Below are positions 9,398-19,800 of a stretch of 64,000 bases of DNA, one piece after another. The translations under genes and the position numbers were made by a program. Location: positions 496,001 through 560,000 of the forward strand of contig JANPZW010000008.1 of assembly GCA_024707385.1 (NCBI GenBank), given 5' to 3'. Origin of the DNA: Cellvibrionaceae bacterium. GTDB lineage: Bacteria; Pseudomonadota; Gammaproteobacteria; Pseudomonadales; Cellvibrionaceae. The notes below the pieces were generated by a model. The model did no database searches and had not been told where the DNA came from. It saw only the letters and a list, made by a program, of their open reading frames with translations. The first letter of the stretch is position 1. Each line of letters begins with the position of its first letter.

Positions 9398-11153
9398 TCA
9401 GCCCGCTTTATAAAGTGCCGGTAGTTCCGGCGCAGCGGTATTGCCAGTGGCCACACGGGAGAGCCGTTCCGCCGTAGTGGCGAGCAGAGCGTAATCCACG
9501 TCATTGGTTCCGCTGGCAAAAAGGACCGCTTCCAGCTTGCCGAGTTCGCGCTGCACGTCAGCGGAACCACTTGCCCGACTTATATCGTGCAATAGCTTGT
9601 GCCCCCCCCAGAGTGTTTGTGCCCACACGAGGAGTGCGGTACGGGTCTTGGCGGCATCGCGCCGTTCGCATGCTTGACGCACCTGCCGCAAAGCTTCTTT
9701 TTCGGCTGGTCGCGGTGGGATCGACGGGTGATTCCGCAACTGGGGTCTTGCGGCTCCGCCACCATGCTCCCAAGGTAAACAGGTTGCAGAGCAACAGCAG
9801 ACCGCTGATCCATGGCCACAGATCCCGCGAAGCGGAAACCACGATAGGTGGCGCAGTGGGCGTAGAGCTGGCTTGAGGCGCAATCCCGTTCTGTTGTTGC
9901 ACGGGAGTCGAGGTCTGACCTTCGGCGGGTGCAACACGCAGGGTGCGCGCCGGCAAGGTCGCTTTCTCGAGTTTTTTCTCCGAAGTGTTCCACCAGGTAA
10001 TGCTGACTTCCGGCAGAGTCACCTCGCCCGCCCGGGTTGGCACTATGGCAACGCTTTCCCGCTTGGTGGCGTGCACCCCTTGCGAGGTGAGCTGTTTGTC
10101 CTGCTCGGGCTTATCCGGATAGAACTTGAGTTCCGCTGTCCCGCGCTCGTCAAATACAGGAGGCAATTGCTCGGGGCTGGCTCCTGTCGCACTAATGGTG
10201 ACGGTCCGGGTGATGGGTTCGCCGACCCGGAATTCCTCCGGCGAGCGGCTCCACTGTTCTTCCAGCTGTACCGACTGCGCCGGCAGCCAGGGGCTGGCGG
10301 CGGGAAAATCAGCCGGTTTGGGTTCGACGGTGATCGCCACCGCTTTGGTCTTGGCCCGGTGCAGCTTGAAGCGGCCGCTGCCGAAGCCAAAGCGGCTCAT
10401 GCCCGGCTGGTCGGTGGTGCGGATGGTCCAGGTTCGTTCGGGAATATTGATGACTCCGCTCGCATCGGCGAACACTGCATATCGAAATTCCGCAACGCCG
10501 TAAGCGGTATGCCCCAGGGTGGTCTGATAGTCCACCCGCGGCAACTCCTCCACCCGCGCCTGATTGATGTTGAATTGGCCAGTGTCGAGGGAATCCACGC
10601 TCTGATTGAAATGCAGGCGATAGGTCACGATGAACTGTTCCTGGACGTAGACGGTGGATTTGTCCACGTAAGTTTCAACAAATACATCTTCTTTGCCGCT
10701 GATAGGGTCTATGGTCGGTTCCCGCACGGTTATGGCGACTGGCTTGCTGTGTTCGTTGCGCAGAGTGATGGGTGGAATAAGCAACTGGCCAGTGTTGCGC
10801 GGCGATAGGGTGAGGCGCCATTCGGTAAACGCGCTGACATTGCCATTGATGATGGAATGTTGGGTGGACTTGTTGTTCGACAGAATATCAAACTGGTTCA
10901 GCACACTGAAATCGGGATCACTGGTGACCTGCCGCCCCTCGTAACGCACGATCAGGTTGAGGGTTTCATTGAGGCGGATTTCGCGCCGGTCGACCTCTGC
11001 GGTCAACGCCTCTGCCGCAGCCTCACCGGCCAGGAATAATGTCAGCAGCAGCGAGATAAGAGTGAAGCTCCAATTGCGCCGGTGCCCCCATCGGGATGAG
11101 CGGCCGAATGCGGAAATTGGTGTGCCAAAGGAAATGGGTTCTGAAACAGTCAT
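9398..11153 (-). CDS. batD: BatD-like (oxygen tolerance) membrane protein, frameshifted
   Basis: Signal-anchored protein with long beta-rich periplasmic repeats (NETLNLIVRYEG..., VDKSTVYVQEQFIVTYRL..., GEPITRTVTISATG...), a transmembrane segment (WPWISGLLLLCNLFTLGAWW) and a cytoplasmic helical tail. This is the BatD architecture. The main frame loses the tail at a T5 run on the plus strand (9698-9702). Removing one base restores the tail beginning EALRQVRQACERRDAAKTR and ending at 9398, about 584 residues. It is the last gene of the moxR-bat operon, starting 5 bp after batB/C. Bat proteins are linked to stress and aerotolerance, with an unclear mechanism. Confidence 0.85.
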
Positions 11154-11158
11154 AGGAT

Positions 11159-13059
11159 CTACCAGCGTTGCTCCGCCTGGTTGTTCGAAGATGAGTTGTC
11201 GCGCAGGTTTTGCCGGCGCTGCATGTACTGGTATTTGAATTTATTGCGCATCAGCCCGCCCGGATCGTCCGGAACCTTGCGCAACCATTGTTCCAGCATC
11301 TGTTGTTCTTCCGTCATGGGTTGGGCCTGGGCCTCCACCATTGCCTGGTGCGGTTCTCCTGGTTCGCCCTCCTGTGGTTCCTGCACCTGCTGGGCCGCCT
11401 CCGCTTGCTGGCGTTCCTCCTGCTCGCGCGCCGCCTTGGTATAGGGATTTTCCTCCCCGGAGTTTTGCTGTTCCGCCTGCTCCTGTTGGCGGGCGCGGTC
11501 ACTCGCTTCCTGGTCGCTCATTTGCTGCTCGGTCTGCTCGCCCGCGCCGTCACTATTTTCGCCCTCGTCGCCATCACTGCTTTGTTGCGAGTCGCTTTTC
11601 TGGCCATTGCCATTTTGGTCATTCTGCTGTTGCTGGTCGCCCTTTTCGTCGGACTCGTTCTGATCACCCTCGCCCTGTTGCTCCTGCTGCTTCTGCAGTT
11701 CCGCCAGCTGTTGTGCGACCTGCCGATTGTCTTTGGCTTGGGTAAAGTCAGGCTGTTGACGCAACGCCTCGTCATAGGCGGCGACTGCTTTATCAAACTC
11801 GCCGGCCCGGGTAAGGGCGTTGCCGCGGTTATAGGCCGCGACCGCGTCGGCATCCCGGGCAAACTCCGCTGCGGCGGCGGCAAATTCTCCCTGTTGATAC
11901 AAGGCCACGCCGCGTCTATCCGGTGTGGAGAAACGTTTGGCCGCTTCCGCGTCCCCCGCCTGCAGATCGTGTTGCGCCTGCTGATCCTGGCGCGACCAGA
12001 GATCGCGCCAGTCCAAGGCTTGGGCAGAAGAGGGGCTGAAACCCAACGGCAGCAGGGTCAACAGCCAGATGCCGGTGATCCAGCCGCGGCGGAATAGGAG
12101 CGCGATAAACGGCAGGAGCAGAAGCGACAGGTACTGGCCGTGCTCAAACCATTGGTCGAAGGTGCGATCCGCCTTGGAAGTCTCTGGCCCTATCGGGGAG
12201 AGCAATTGCAGTAGGGTCTCAATATCGCTGTTGTTGGCGACAAGGGGAACATAGTAAGCGCGCTGCTCCACGGTGAATTGGCGTAGGCGTTCTTCGTTCA
12301 ATCGCGCCACCACCATCTCGCCCTGACGGCTCTTCGCAAATCCGCCTTCCGGCAGGGGGATTGGAGCACCTTGTTCGGTGCCAACTCCCCAGATGGTGAG
12401 TTGGTGCGGCACACGGGAGAGCTCGTGCGCCATGGTTGCTAAAGCGGCAGGTTCGATCTCATCCGTCAAAAAGAGGATGTCGCCGCGGCGTACGCCGCCG
12501 TCCTTCAGCAATTGAATGGCCTGGCTGAGCGCCATTTCCGCGTTGCTGCCCACCATCGGCAGGCTGGTGGGACTCAAAGCGGGCAACAGGTTGATGATGG
12601 TGCCGCGGTCATCCGTCAGCGGTGTCACCGTGTAGGCTCTCCCGAATAGGCGATCAGCGCCACCTGGCCATCCTTGCGCTCCTTAAGCAGGTCGATCAGT
12701 TTTAAGCGCGAGCGCATCAGGCGCGACGGTTTGATGTCTTCTGCGAGCATGGAGGGCGACAGGTCCCAGCAGATCACCAGCGCCTGGTCATTGCGTTCCA
12801 CCGGTTGCGGAATTTTTTGCCACGCGGGGCCGGCAAGGGCGATGACCGCGATGGACCAAAGCGCCAGTAGGCCGAGCAAGGGCCAACGGCGCTGCTGGAT
12901 TTGCACCTGGTCGAGTAAGTAGGGGAGGAGGTTGGGCGCTATATAACGCGTCCATTGCTGGCGGTCGCGCTGGCGCAACAGCAGCCAAATACAGAGCAGG
13001 ATCGCCGGCACCAGCGCGATGAACCAAAGAGGGCGGATAAAGTGAAAATCCTGCAGCAT
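11159..13059 (-). CDS. batB: BatB/BatC fusion: VWA domain plus TPR, frameshifted
   Basis: N-terminal hydrophobic segment, a von Willebrand A domain with the MIDAS motif DLSPS and a second metal-site block FLTDEIEP, two transmembrane segments, then a TPR region (AVAAYNRGNALTRAGEFDKAVAAYDEAL) and a long Gln/Glu/Asp-rich tail. The frame breaks near 12630. One missing G in the segment coding for YSGEAYTVTPLTDD explains it and gives about 633 residues. In other genomes batB and batC are often separate; here they are one polypeptide. It lies between batA (3 bp away) and batD. Confidence 0.85.
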
Positions 13060-13061
13060 GT

Positions 13062-14077
13062 TTATGCCGCTCCACGGGAGTTGAGGGCGCTGCCGCTGCT
13101 CCAGCCGACACGGCTGAGCGCCAAAAGAAAACTCAGCAGGAGCGCAGCGCCAAGCGGCCAGTGAAAAAGCGCGTTGACTGGACGGAACATTTCGTCATCC
13201 TGCTCTATGGGCTCTAGCCGGTCGAGTTCCGCGTAGATGCGCACCAATTCTTCTGGATTGCGTGCGCGGAAATACTGCCCGCCGGTCTGCTCGGCGACAT
13301 AGCGCATGGTGTCCTCGTCGAGATCGGCGGAGGGGTCGATTTTGCGCCGTCCGAACAGGGTCTGCTGGATCATTTCATCGGCGCCCAGACCAATGGTGTA
13401 GATCTTTACGTCCGACAGCTTGGCCAGATCCGCCGCTTGGCGCGGATCCACTTCGCCAGCGGTGTTGGCGCCATCGCTGAGCAGAATCAGCACGCGGCTG
13501 GATTCGGGCCGGTCGCGCAGGCGCTTGATGGCAAGACCTATGGCGTCGCCGATGGCTGTCTGCTGCCCGGCGAAGCCGATCTGCGCTTCCTGTAAAAGTG
13601 TTTGCACCGTCTGGCGATCAAAGGTCAAAGGCGCCTGCAGATAGGCGTTTGAGCCGAACAGAATCAGGCCGAGGCGGTCGTTTTCGCGCCGGCTGACGAA
13701 ATCTCCAATGACAAATTTGACCACGTCGATCCGCTGCAGGTTGCGGTTCTGCAGCACCATGTCCGGGATCTCCATACTGCCGGATATGTCCACCGCGAGC
13801 AGCAGATCGCGCCCGGTGGCGGGCAGTTGCACCGCATCGCCGATCCACTGTGGCCGCGCTGCCGCGCCCAGGCAAAGCAACCAGACCAAAGCTAGCAGCA
13901 CCAACTGCCACCAGCGGCTGCCGGGGCGCGCAGTTTGCTGTTGTTGCAGGCTGCGATCTGCTGGAAAAATGGCACCCGCAGGGCAACCTCCTGGCGGGCC
14001 AGGGCGGGCACCAGCCAATACACCAGTAAAGGTGCAGGCAACAGAATGAAAATCAGGGGCCAAGCGAATTCAAACAC
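13062..14077 (-). CDS. batA: BatA-like VWA membrane protein, frameshifted near N-terminus
   Basis: VWA domain protein with MIDAS DISGS, the conserved LILFGSNAYLQAPLT and LILLSDGANTAGEVDP blocks, and a C-terminal membrane helix. The N-terminus (FEFAWPLIFILLPAPLLVYWLVP) is in another frame, joined near 13965 by one missing base. The likely start is GTG at 14077 with GAGGAG upstream. It overlaps the end of the DUF4381 gene, as usual in this operon. The VWA pair BatA/BatB probably forms a membrane complex activated with the MoxR ATPase; this is family knowledge. Confidence 0.87.
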
Positions 14078-14600
14078 GCCCCGATCTCCTCTGCGTAGTT
14101 CCCGTGCGATGGTCGCGGATCCAACGGCTAAGACTGGCAAGCAGTTCCTCACGCGGACAGGGCGCGTTCGGTTGATAGCCGCCCTGCGCCAGCGCGGTCG
14201 CAGTCGCGCCGACGAATACCGGTTGCCGGCAGTGGCGGTTCAACCAATCCACCCACGGCTCGCCAAAGGATTGATTGATAGCCAGCCGATCACCTGGAAA
14301 AGCCGCCAGAGCGATACGTTTGAGCAGTCGGTTGGCCTCGGTGGCCAGGTCTGCTTCGGGGCAGTCCTGCAGCTCCTGCAGCAGCGTGAGAGCGGCGCGC
14401 CGGTAAGCTGCTCGCCTGCGCCTCTGGCGCAAAGTCACGATCAAGGCAAACAGAGCGGCGAGCACTAGGATCGTCAATATCCACCAGCCAGGCGCGGGCG
14501 GCCACCAGCCCACGGGTGAGGGGGCGATGATGTCGTGCATATGCTCCAGCAGCTCTTGAGCCTGCGGTGGGAGGGAGCTGTGTTGCGCGGCTGGTGTCAT
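14070..14600 (-). CDS. DUF4381 membrane protein of the MoxR/Bat operon
   Basis: A 176-residue protein with one clear transmembrane helix (WWILTILVLAALFALIVTL) followed by a basic cytoplasmic helical domain (LLQELQDCPEADLATEANRLLKRIAL, FGEPWVDWLNRHC). This is the DUF4381 layout. The ATG at 14600 overlaps the stop of the upstream DUF58 gene (ATGA). Longer in-frame extension upstream reads through the DUF58 gene and is not favoured. No biochemical role is known. Confidence 0.85.
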   Translation of the reverse strand: MTPAAQHSSLPPQAQELLEHMHDIIAPSPVGWWPPAPGWWILTILVLAALFALIVTLRQRRRRAAYRRAALTLLQELQDCPEADLATEANRLLKRIALAAFPGDRLAINQSFGEPWVDWLNRHCRQPVFVGATATALAQGGYQPNAPCPREELLASLSRWIRDHRTGTTQRRSGRV

Positions 14601-15568
14601 GGTGCATCTCCAGCGCTGCGGCGGGTTTTGCGGCGCGTGCTGAACAGATCGCGCACGAAACCTTCCAGCGGCTGGTTCACAGGAGCGTGGACATATTGCA
14701 CGCCAGTGGTAGCACAACTCTGCCGCAGTTCAGCCTGATGCTGATCGAACGCCTTCTGGAAGGATTGCGCGATGGCGGCTACATCCAGAGTCAGACGCTG
14801 CTGCCCGTCAGAAACCGCCAGCTGGCCGGCGTGCGGCAGCTCGCGCTCCAGCGGATCGTAGACGTGCAACGCCATCACATCCGAGCGTTTGGCCAGCTGG
14901 CTCAAAGGCTCGCGGCATTGCGGCGTCAGGTCGTGAAAGTCAGAAATCAGAATCACCAGACTGCCGGGGCGGGCGATACGGCTGGTCTCGGTCAGCATCT
15001 CCAGCAGCGCAGTGGAGGAGGCTGGTGGTACCGGTCCGCTGAGGGCGCGGTTGAACTCCACCAGTTGGTGCAATAGATCGAGCACTGCGTGCTGGCTGCG
15101 CTTGGCCCGGATGTCCCCTTGGCGGGTATCGCCAAACAGAAGGCCGCCGATGCGGTCGCTGTTGTTGTTGGCGATCCAAGCCACCACGGCGGCGATCTGC
15201 GCGGCAAACACGGATTTGAAACAGACACGGCTGCCGAAAAACATGGGTGAGCGCTGGTCGACCATGACAAAGATCGGCCGCTCGCGCTCTTCCTGGAATA
15301 GCTTGGTGTAAGGCGACTGCACCCGCGCGGTAACCCGCCAGTCGATGGTGCGAATATCGTCCCCCGGTTGATAGGGGCGCACTTCGGCAAACTCCATCCC
15401 CCGACCGCGATAGCGGGTACGCACGGAGCCCTCCAGCAGAGCCTGGCTGCGCTTGCGCATGTTCAGGGTCAGATCGCGGCTGAGATGGCGCAGGCGCAAC
15501 AGATCATCCACCGAGGTGTAAACGCCACCGGGCGCCGCGGCGCCTGCAGAAAAGGTCGATGAGGCCAT
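14597..15568 (-). CDS. DUF58 protein (MoxR-associated, VWA-like)
   Basis: A 323-residue protein with the DUF58 signature RPYQPGDDIRTIDWRVTAR (about residues 65-85) and a VWA-like fold (FVMVDQRSPMFFG, VILISDFHDL). Such proteins always sit beside MoxR ATPases. The start overlaps the moxR stop (TAATG) and the end overlaps the DUF4381 start, so translation is probably coupled. Confidence 0.9.
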   Translation of the reverse strand: MASSTFSAGAAAPGGVYTSVDDLLRLRHLSRDLTLNMRKRSQALLEGSVRTRYRGRGMEFAEVRPYQPGDDIRTIDWRVTARVQSPYTKLFQEERERPIFVMVDQRSPMFFGSRVCFKSVFAAQIAAVVAWIANNNSDRIGGLLFGDTRQGDIRAKRSQHAVLDLLHQLVEFNRALSGPVPPASSTALLEMLTETSRIARPGSLVILISDFHDLTPQCREPLSQLAKRSDVMALHVYDPLERELPHAGQLAVSDGQQRLTLDVAAIAQSFQKAFDQHQAELRQSCATTGVQYVHAPVNQPLEGFVRDLFSTRRKTRRSAGDAP

Positions 15569-16536
15569 TAAAGGACAGGCACGTATTCGAGCAGTTGATC
15601 GATCACCCGGTCGGCGTTCTGCCCACTGGCTTCGGCTTCAAAGCTCAGCAGCAGGCGGTGGCGGAAGACATCGTGCAACACCGCCTGGACATCATCCGGG
15701 CTGACGAAGTCCTTGCCGGTGAGCCAAGCATGGGCGCGGGCGCAGCGGTCGAGGCCAATGGTAGCGCGCGGACTTACGCCGTATTCGATCCAGCGCGCGA
15801 GCTCGGCGTTGTAAGCCGCCGGCTGATGGGTGGCGGCGGTGAGCTGGACTATGTACTCCTCCACCGCAGGCGCCATATGAACCGACAAAGCCTCCTGGCG
15901 TGCGGCGAATAAAACCTCCTGGGTGACCTTCTCCGGCGGCGTGGGGCGTGCCTGGCTGGTGTTGGCCTCGGCGCGAGTGAGGCGGAGGATTTCCCGCTCG
16001 GCTTCCACACTCGGGTAGGACACCCGCACGTGCATCAGGAAACGGTCGAGCTGGGCTTCCGGCAGGGGATAGGTGCCTTCTTGCTCGATGGGGTTCTGAG
16101 TGGCCATCACCAGAAAGAGCGCCGGCAACTTATAGGTGGATTTGCCCACGCTGATCTGCCGCTCCGCCATCGCCTCCAACAGCGCCGACTGCACCTTGGC
16201 GGGGGCGCGGTTGATTTCGTCCGCCAGCACAAGATTGTGGAAAATCGGGCCTTTCTGGAATTCGAAGGAGCCGGTTTCGGGGCGATAGATATCGGTGCCG
16301 GTCACGTCGGACGGCAGCAGGTCCGGCGTGAACTGAATGCGGTGAAAGTCACCTTGAATAACATCGGCGAGGGTCTTTATGGCTTTGGTCTTGGCCAGGC
16401 CCGGCGCGCCCTCAACCAGAAGATGGCCGTCGGCAATCAGAGCGATCAGCAGGCGGTCGATGAGCTGGGGTTGGCCGACGATCTGGCCGTTGAGCCAGTG
16501 TTGAATGGAAGAGACTGCGTCGCGTGATGAACCCAT
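15568..16536 (-). CDS. moxR: MoxR-family AAA+ ATPase
   Basis: Walker A GAPGLAKT, Walker B LVLADEINRAPAKVQSALLEAM, sensor 1 MATQNPIEQEGTYPLPEAQLDRF, and the C-terminal lid with SPRATIGLDRCARAHAW. The chosen start at 16536 (MGSSRDAV) gives a normal length of 322 residues; a longer start at 16608 adds a basic tail outside the family. MoxR is a chaperone-like ATPase that activates the VWA proteins encoded downstream. First gene of a six-gene operon running to 9398. Confidence 0.93.
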   Translation of the reverse strand: MGSSRDAVSSIQHWLNGQIVGQPQLIDRLLIALIADGHLLVEGAPGLAKTKAIKTLADVIQGDFHRIQFTPDLLPSDVTGTDIYRPETGSFEFQKGPIFHNLVLADEINRAPAKVQSALLEAMAERQISVGKSTYKLPALFLVMATQNPIEQEGTYPLPEAQLDRFLMHVRVSYPSVEAEREILRLTRAEANTSQARPTPPEKVTQEVLFAARQEALSVHMAPAVEEYIVQLTAATHQPAAYNAELARWIEYGVSPRATIGLDRCARAHAWLTGKDFVSPDDVQAVLHDVFRHRLLLSFEAEASGQNADRVIDQLLEYVPVL

Positions 16537-16842
16537 ATTGTTTTCCGTATGTCGGGTGCCAGCCTTCGGCCGGCGCTTGAAGCGAAAACGGCTTTTTTTA
16601 AGCCTCAAAAGGTTTTTTCAAAACATAAAATCAACAAGACCGCCGTAGACTGCGGTCCCGAAGATCAGTTCCGGTTACTTTGTGTTGCCGAACCGGCGGC
16701 GCTGTGCGGCCTGGGTTGGCGGACAAATTGGCTATGCTATGTAGGGGCATAATAAAAGACTTCAATAGATGCGGGAAACCGATGCGCTATCGTCCAGTCA
16801 GACCACTGGGGCCGCCCGCGGATAACTGCAGAGGATTCGAGC
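16537..16842. other. Divergent intergenic region moxR / NAD-GDH
   Basis: About 300 bp between two divergent transcripts. It contains an AT-rich stretch around 16590-16640 with short A and T runs, the expected place for the promoters of both. I see no convincing operator, riboswitch or small gene. Confidence 0.4.
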
Positions 16843-19800
16843 ATGTCAGCGACAACTCCGGAAGCCACAGAGTCTGCCAAATACCGCTTGCTCAATCAGG
16901 TGCTCGAACACATAGACAAGGAGCGGGCGGAACAACCCGACTTCCCTCTGTTCCGCAGTTTTATCCGCATTTTCTGGATGCAGCTCAATCTCGACGATTG
17001 GCAGTGGCGGGAGATTTCGGACATCGTCGGTTGCTGCTATTCCCTTTGGCTCGCCGTACGCAATTCCAGCCAGACCACTTATGTGAAGACCTTCAATCCC
17101 ACCCTGGAAGAAGACGGTTGGCTTTGCAATGGCTCCATCATTATCGTCCGGCAGAAGGATATGCCCTTTCTGGTGGATTCCCTGCGCCTGGAACTCAACC
17201 GGCGCGCCATGGCGCTGCACGCCATTAAAAGCACGCTGATCAAGGTGGCGCGCAATGGCGATGGCGAAGTGGTGGCGCTGCATCCGATTCCCATCGCGCA
17301 GGAGGCTGCCGGCGAGGGGCAACAGGAGGCGGTGATTTTTCTCGAGGTTGCGCTAATGGCCTCGGAGGAGGAGCGCCTGGAAATTCAAAGCGCGATTAAA
17401 GACGTGCTTGCGGAAGTTGCTACCGTGGTGGGGGATTATCCGGCCATGCTCGATTTTATCCGCAGTGCCAGGGACGATTTGCGCTTCGCGCCGGACCAGC
17501 AGCAGGCCGATGAATGCCGGGCATTTCTCGATTGGCTGGTGGACTCGCATTTCACGTTTCTAGGGCTGCGGCTGCTCGAGCGGGAGGGCAGCGACGAGAG
17601 TCCGTTGCTGCGCGAAGATTCTACCAACCGCCTCGGCATATTCCGCCGCCATGAGTTCCAGGACAGATCGCCCGGCGCATCGGCTTTTTATGGTGGTGAG
17701 GATCTGATCTCCTTCAGTAAATCCGCTACCCGCTCCACCGTGCATCGCCGCGTCTACCCGGATTATGTGGTGGTGAAACGTTTTTCACCTGAGGGCAAAG
17801 TGGTGGGCGAGATGCGCATTCTCGGTTTGTTCACCTATGCCGTGTACAGTCTCAGTCCGCGTTCCATTCCGCTGTTGCGGCAGAAGGTGGAATACATCAT
17901 GGCGCGCTCCGGTCTCGCGCCAGTGAGTCACGACGGCAAAAATCTGGTGCGGGTTATCGAAAGTTTTCCGCGCGATGAATTATTCCAGTCAGACCGGGAA
18001 ACATTGTTCCAAACCATCATGGGCGTTGCCCGTATCAGTGAGCGCCGGGTGGTGCGCCTGTTTGCGCGCAACGACCCCTTCGGCAAATTCGTCAATTGTG
18101 TCGTTTATGTGCCGCGGGATATCTACAACACGCGCGTGCGGCAAAAAATCGAGCGCCTGATTGGCGACGCCATTCATTCGCAGGAATTCGATTCGACGAC
18201 CCATTTCTCCGAATCCATTCTCGCGCGCGCTTATATGGTATTTCGCCTGCCCGATGGCGCAGCGGTGGAATACGATCCCCAATATCTCGAAGCCAGCATT
18301 GTCGACATTACCCGGGGCTGGGACGACCGTTTTGAATCCGCCTTAGTGGAAGCGTTCGGCGAAGCGCGCGGACTCCAATGCCACCGCCAGTACACAGGTG
18401 CGTTCGGCGTCAGTTATCAGGAGGATTACGATGCGCGTGCGGCGGTGAAAGATATTCAGATGATCGAGTCGCTCCAGGCGGAGCGGGATGTCGCTATGCT
18501 GTTTTATCACCCGGTGGGCACCCCGGATGACCGCATGCGCTTCAAAGTCATGCAGCTTGCGCAGCCGCTGGAATTGTCCGATGTGATTCCGGTGCTTGAA
18601 CATCTCGGCCTGCGGGTGCTCGGCGAGCATCCCTATAAAATCCAGCGATCTGACGGCGCCGTGGTGTGGATGCACGATTTCAGCCTGGCGCTGCGGCTCG
18701 CGGTGAAATTGGATGTGCAGGCGGTGAGCAAATTATTTGAGCAGGCGTTTGCGGCAATCTGGCATCGCCAGACCGAAAACGATGCGTTTAATCGCTTGGT
18801 GCTGGGTGCGCGTCTGAGCTGGCGCGAGGTTGGAATGCTGCGCGCCTATGCGGGCTATATGAAGCAGACCGCCTTTACTTTTAGTCAGGATTACATCGCC
18901 GAGACGCTGGTCAACCAGTCGGATATCACGCGCAATCTTGTCGCTCTTTTCAAAGCCTATTTCGACCCGCGCATCAACGCTGAGCAGAATAAACCCGAGG
19001 CACGCGTAGAGCGCCTGAAAGAAAAAATACTGCAGAGTCTCGATGCGCTGGAAAATCTCAACGAAGATAAAATCCTGCGCCGCTATTTCGAATTCATCAA
19101 TGCCACGTTGCGCACCAATTTTTATCAGAAAACCGCCAGTGGTGAGGACAAGGATTACGTCTCCTTTAAATTCAGTCCACGTGACATCAGCAATATTCCC
19201 GAGCCGCGCCCGCTGTATGAAATTTATGTCTATTCCCCCCGCGTGGAAGGTGTGCATCTGCGCGGTGCCAAAGTTGCTCGCGGCGGGTTGCGCTGGTCGG
19301 ACCGACTGCAGGATTACCGCACGGAAATTCTCGGTCTGTTGAAAGCGCAACAAGTAAAGAACGCGGTCATAGTGCCCAACGGCGCCAAAGGTGGATTTGT
19401 CGGCAAACAGCTGTATATGTTCAGCTCGCGGGACGATATTCAGGCAGAGGCGATCGAGTGCTACAGAATATTTATTCGCGGTCTGCTGGATTTAACGGAC
19501 AATTATCGCCAGGGCGAACTGGTGCGTCCGGCAGGTGTGATCTGCCGGGATGAGCCGGATCCCTATCTGGTCGTCGCCGCCGATAAAGGCACGGCAAGTT
19601 TTTCCGATATCGCCAACGCCATATCCCTTGAGTATCAACACTGGTTAGGCGATGCCTTCGCCTCCGGTGGCAGCCAGGGTTACGATCATAAAAAAATGGC
19701 CATCACCGCGCGCGGTGCGTGGATTTCCGTGCAGCGGCATTTTCGCGAAATCGGCGTCAATATTCAGGAGCAGCCATTTACCTGTGTCGGCATAGGCGAT

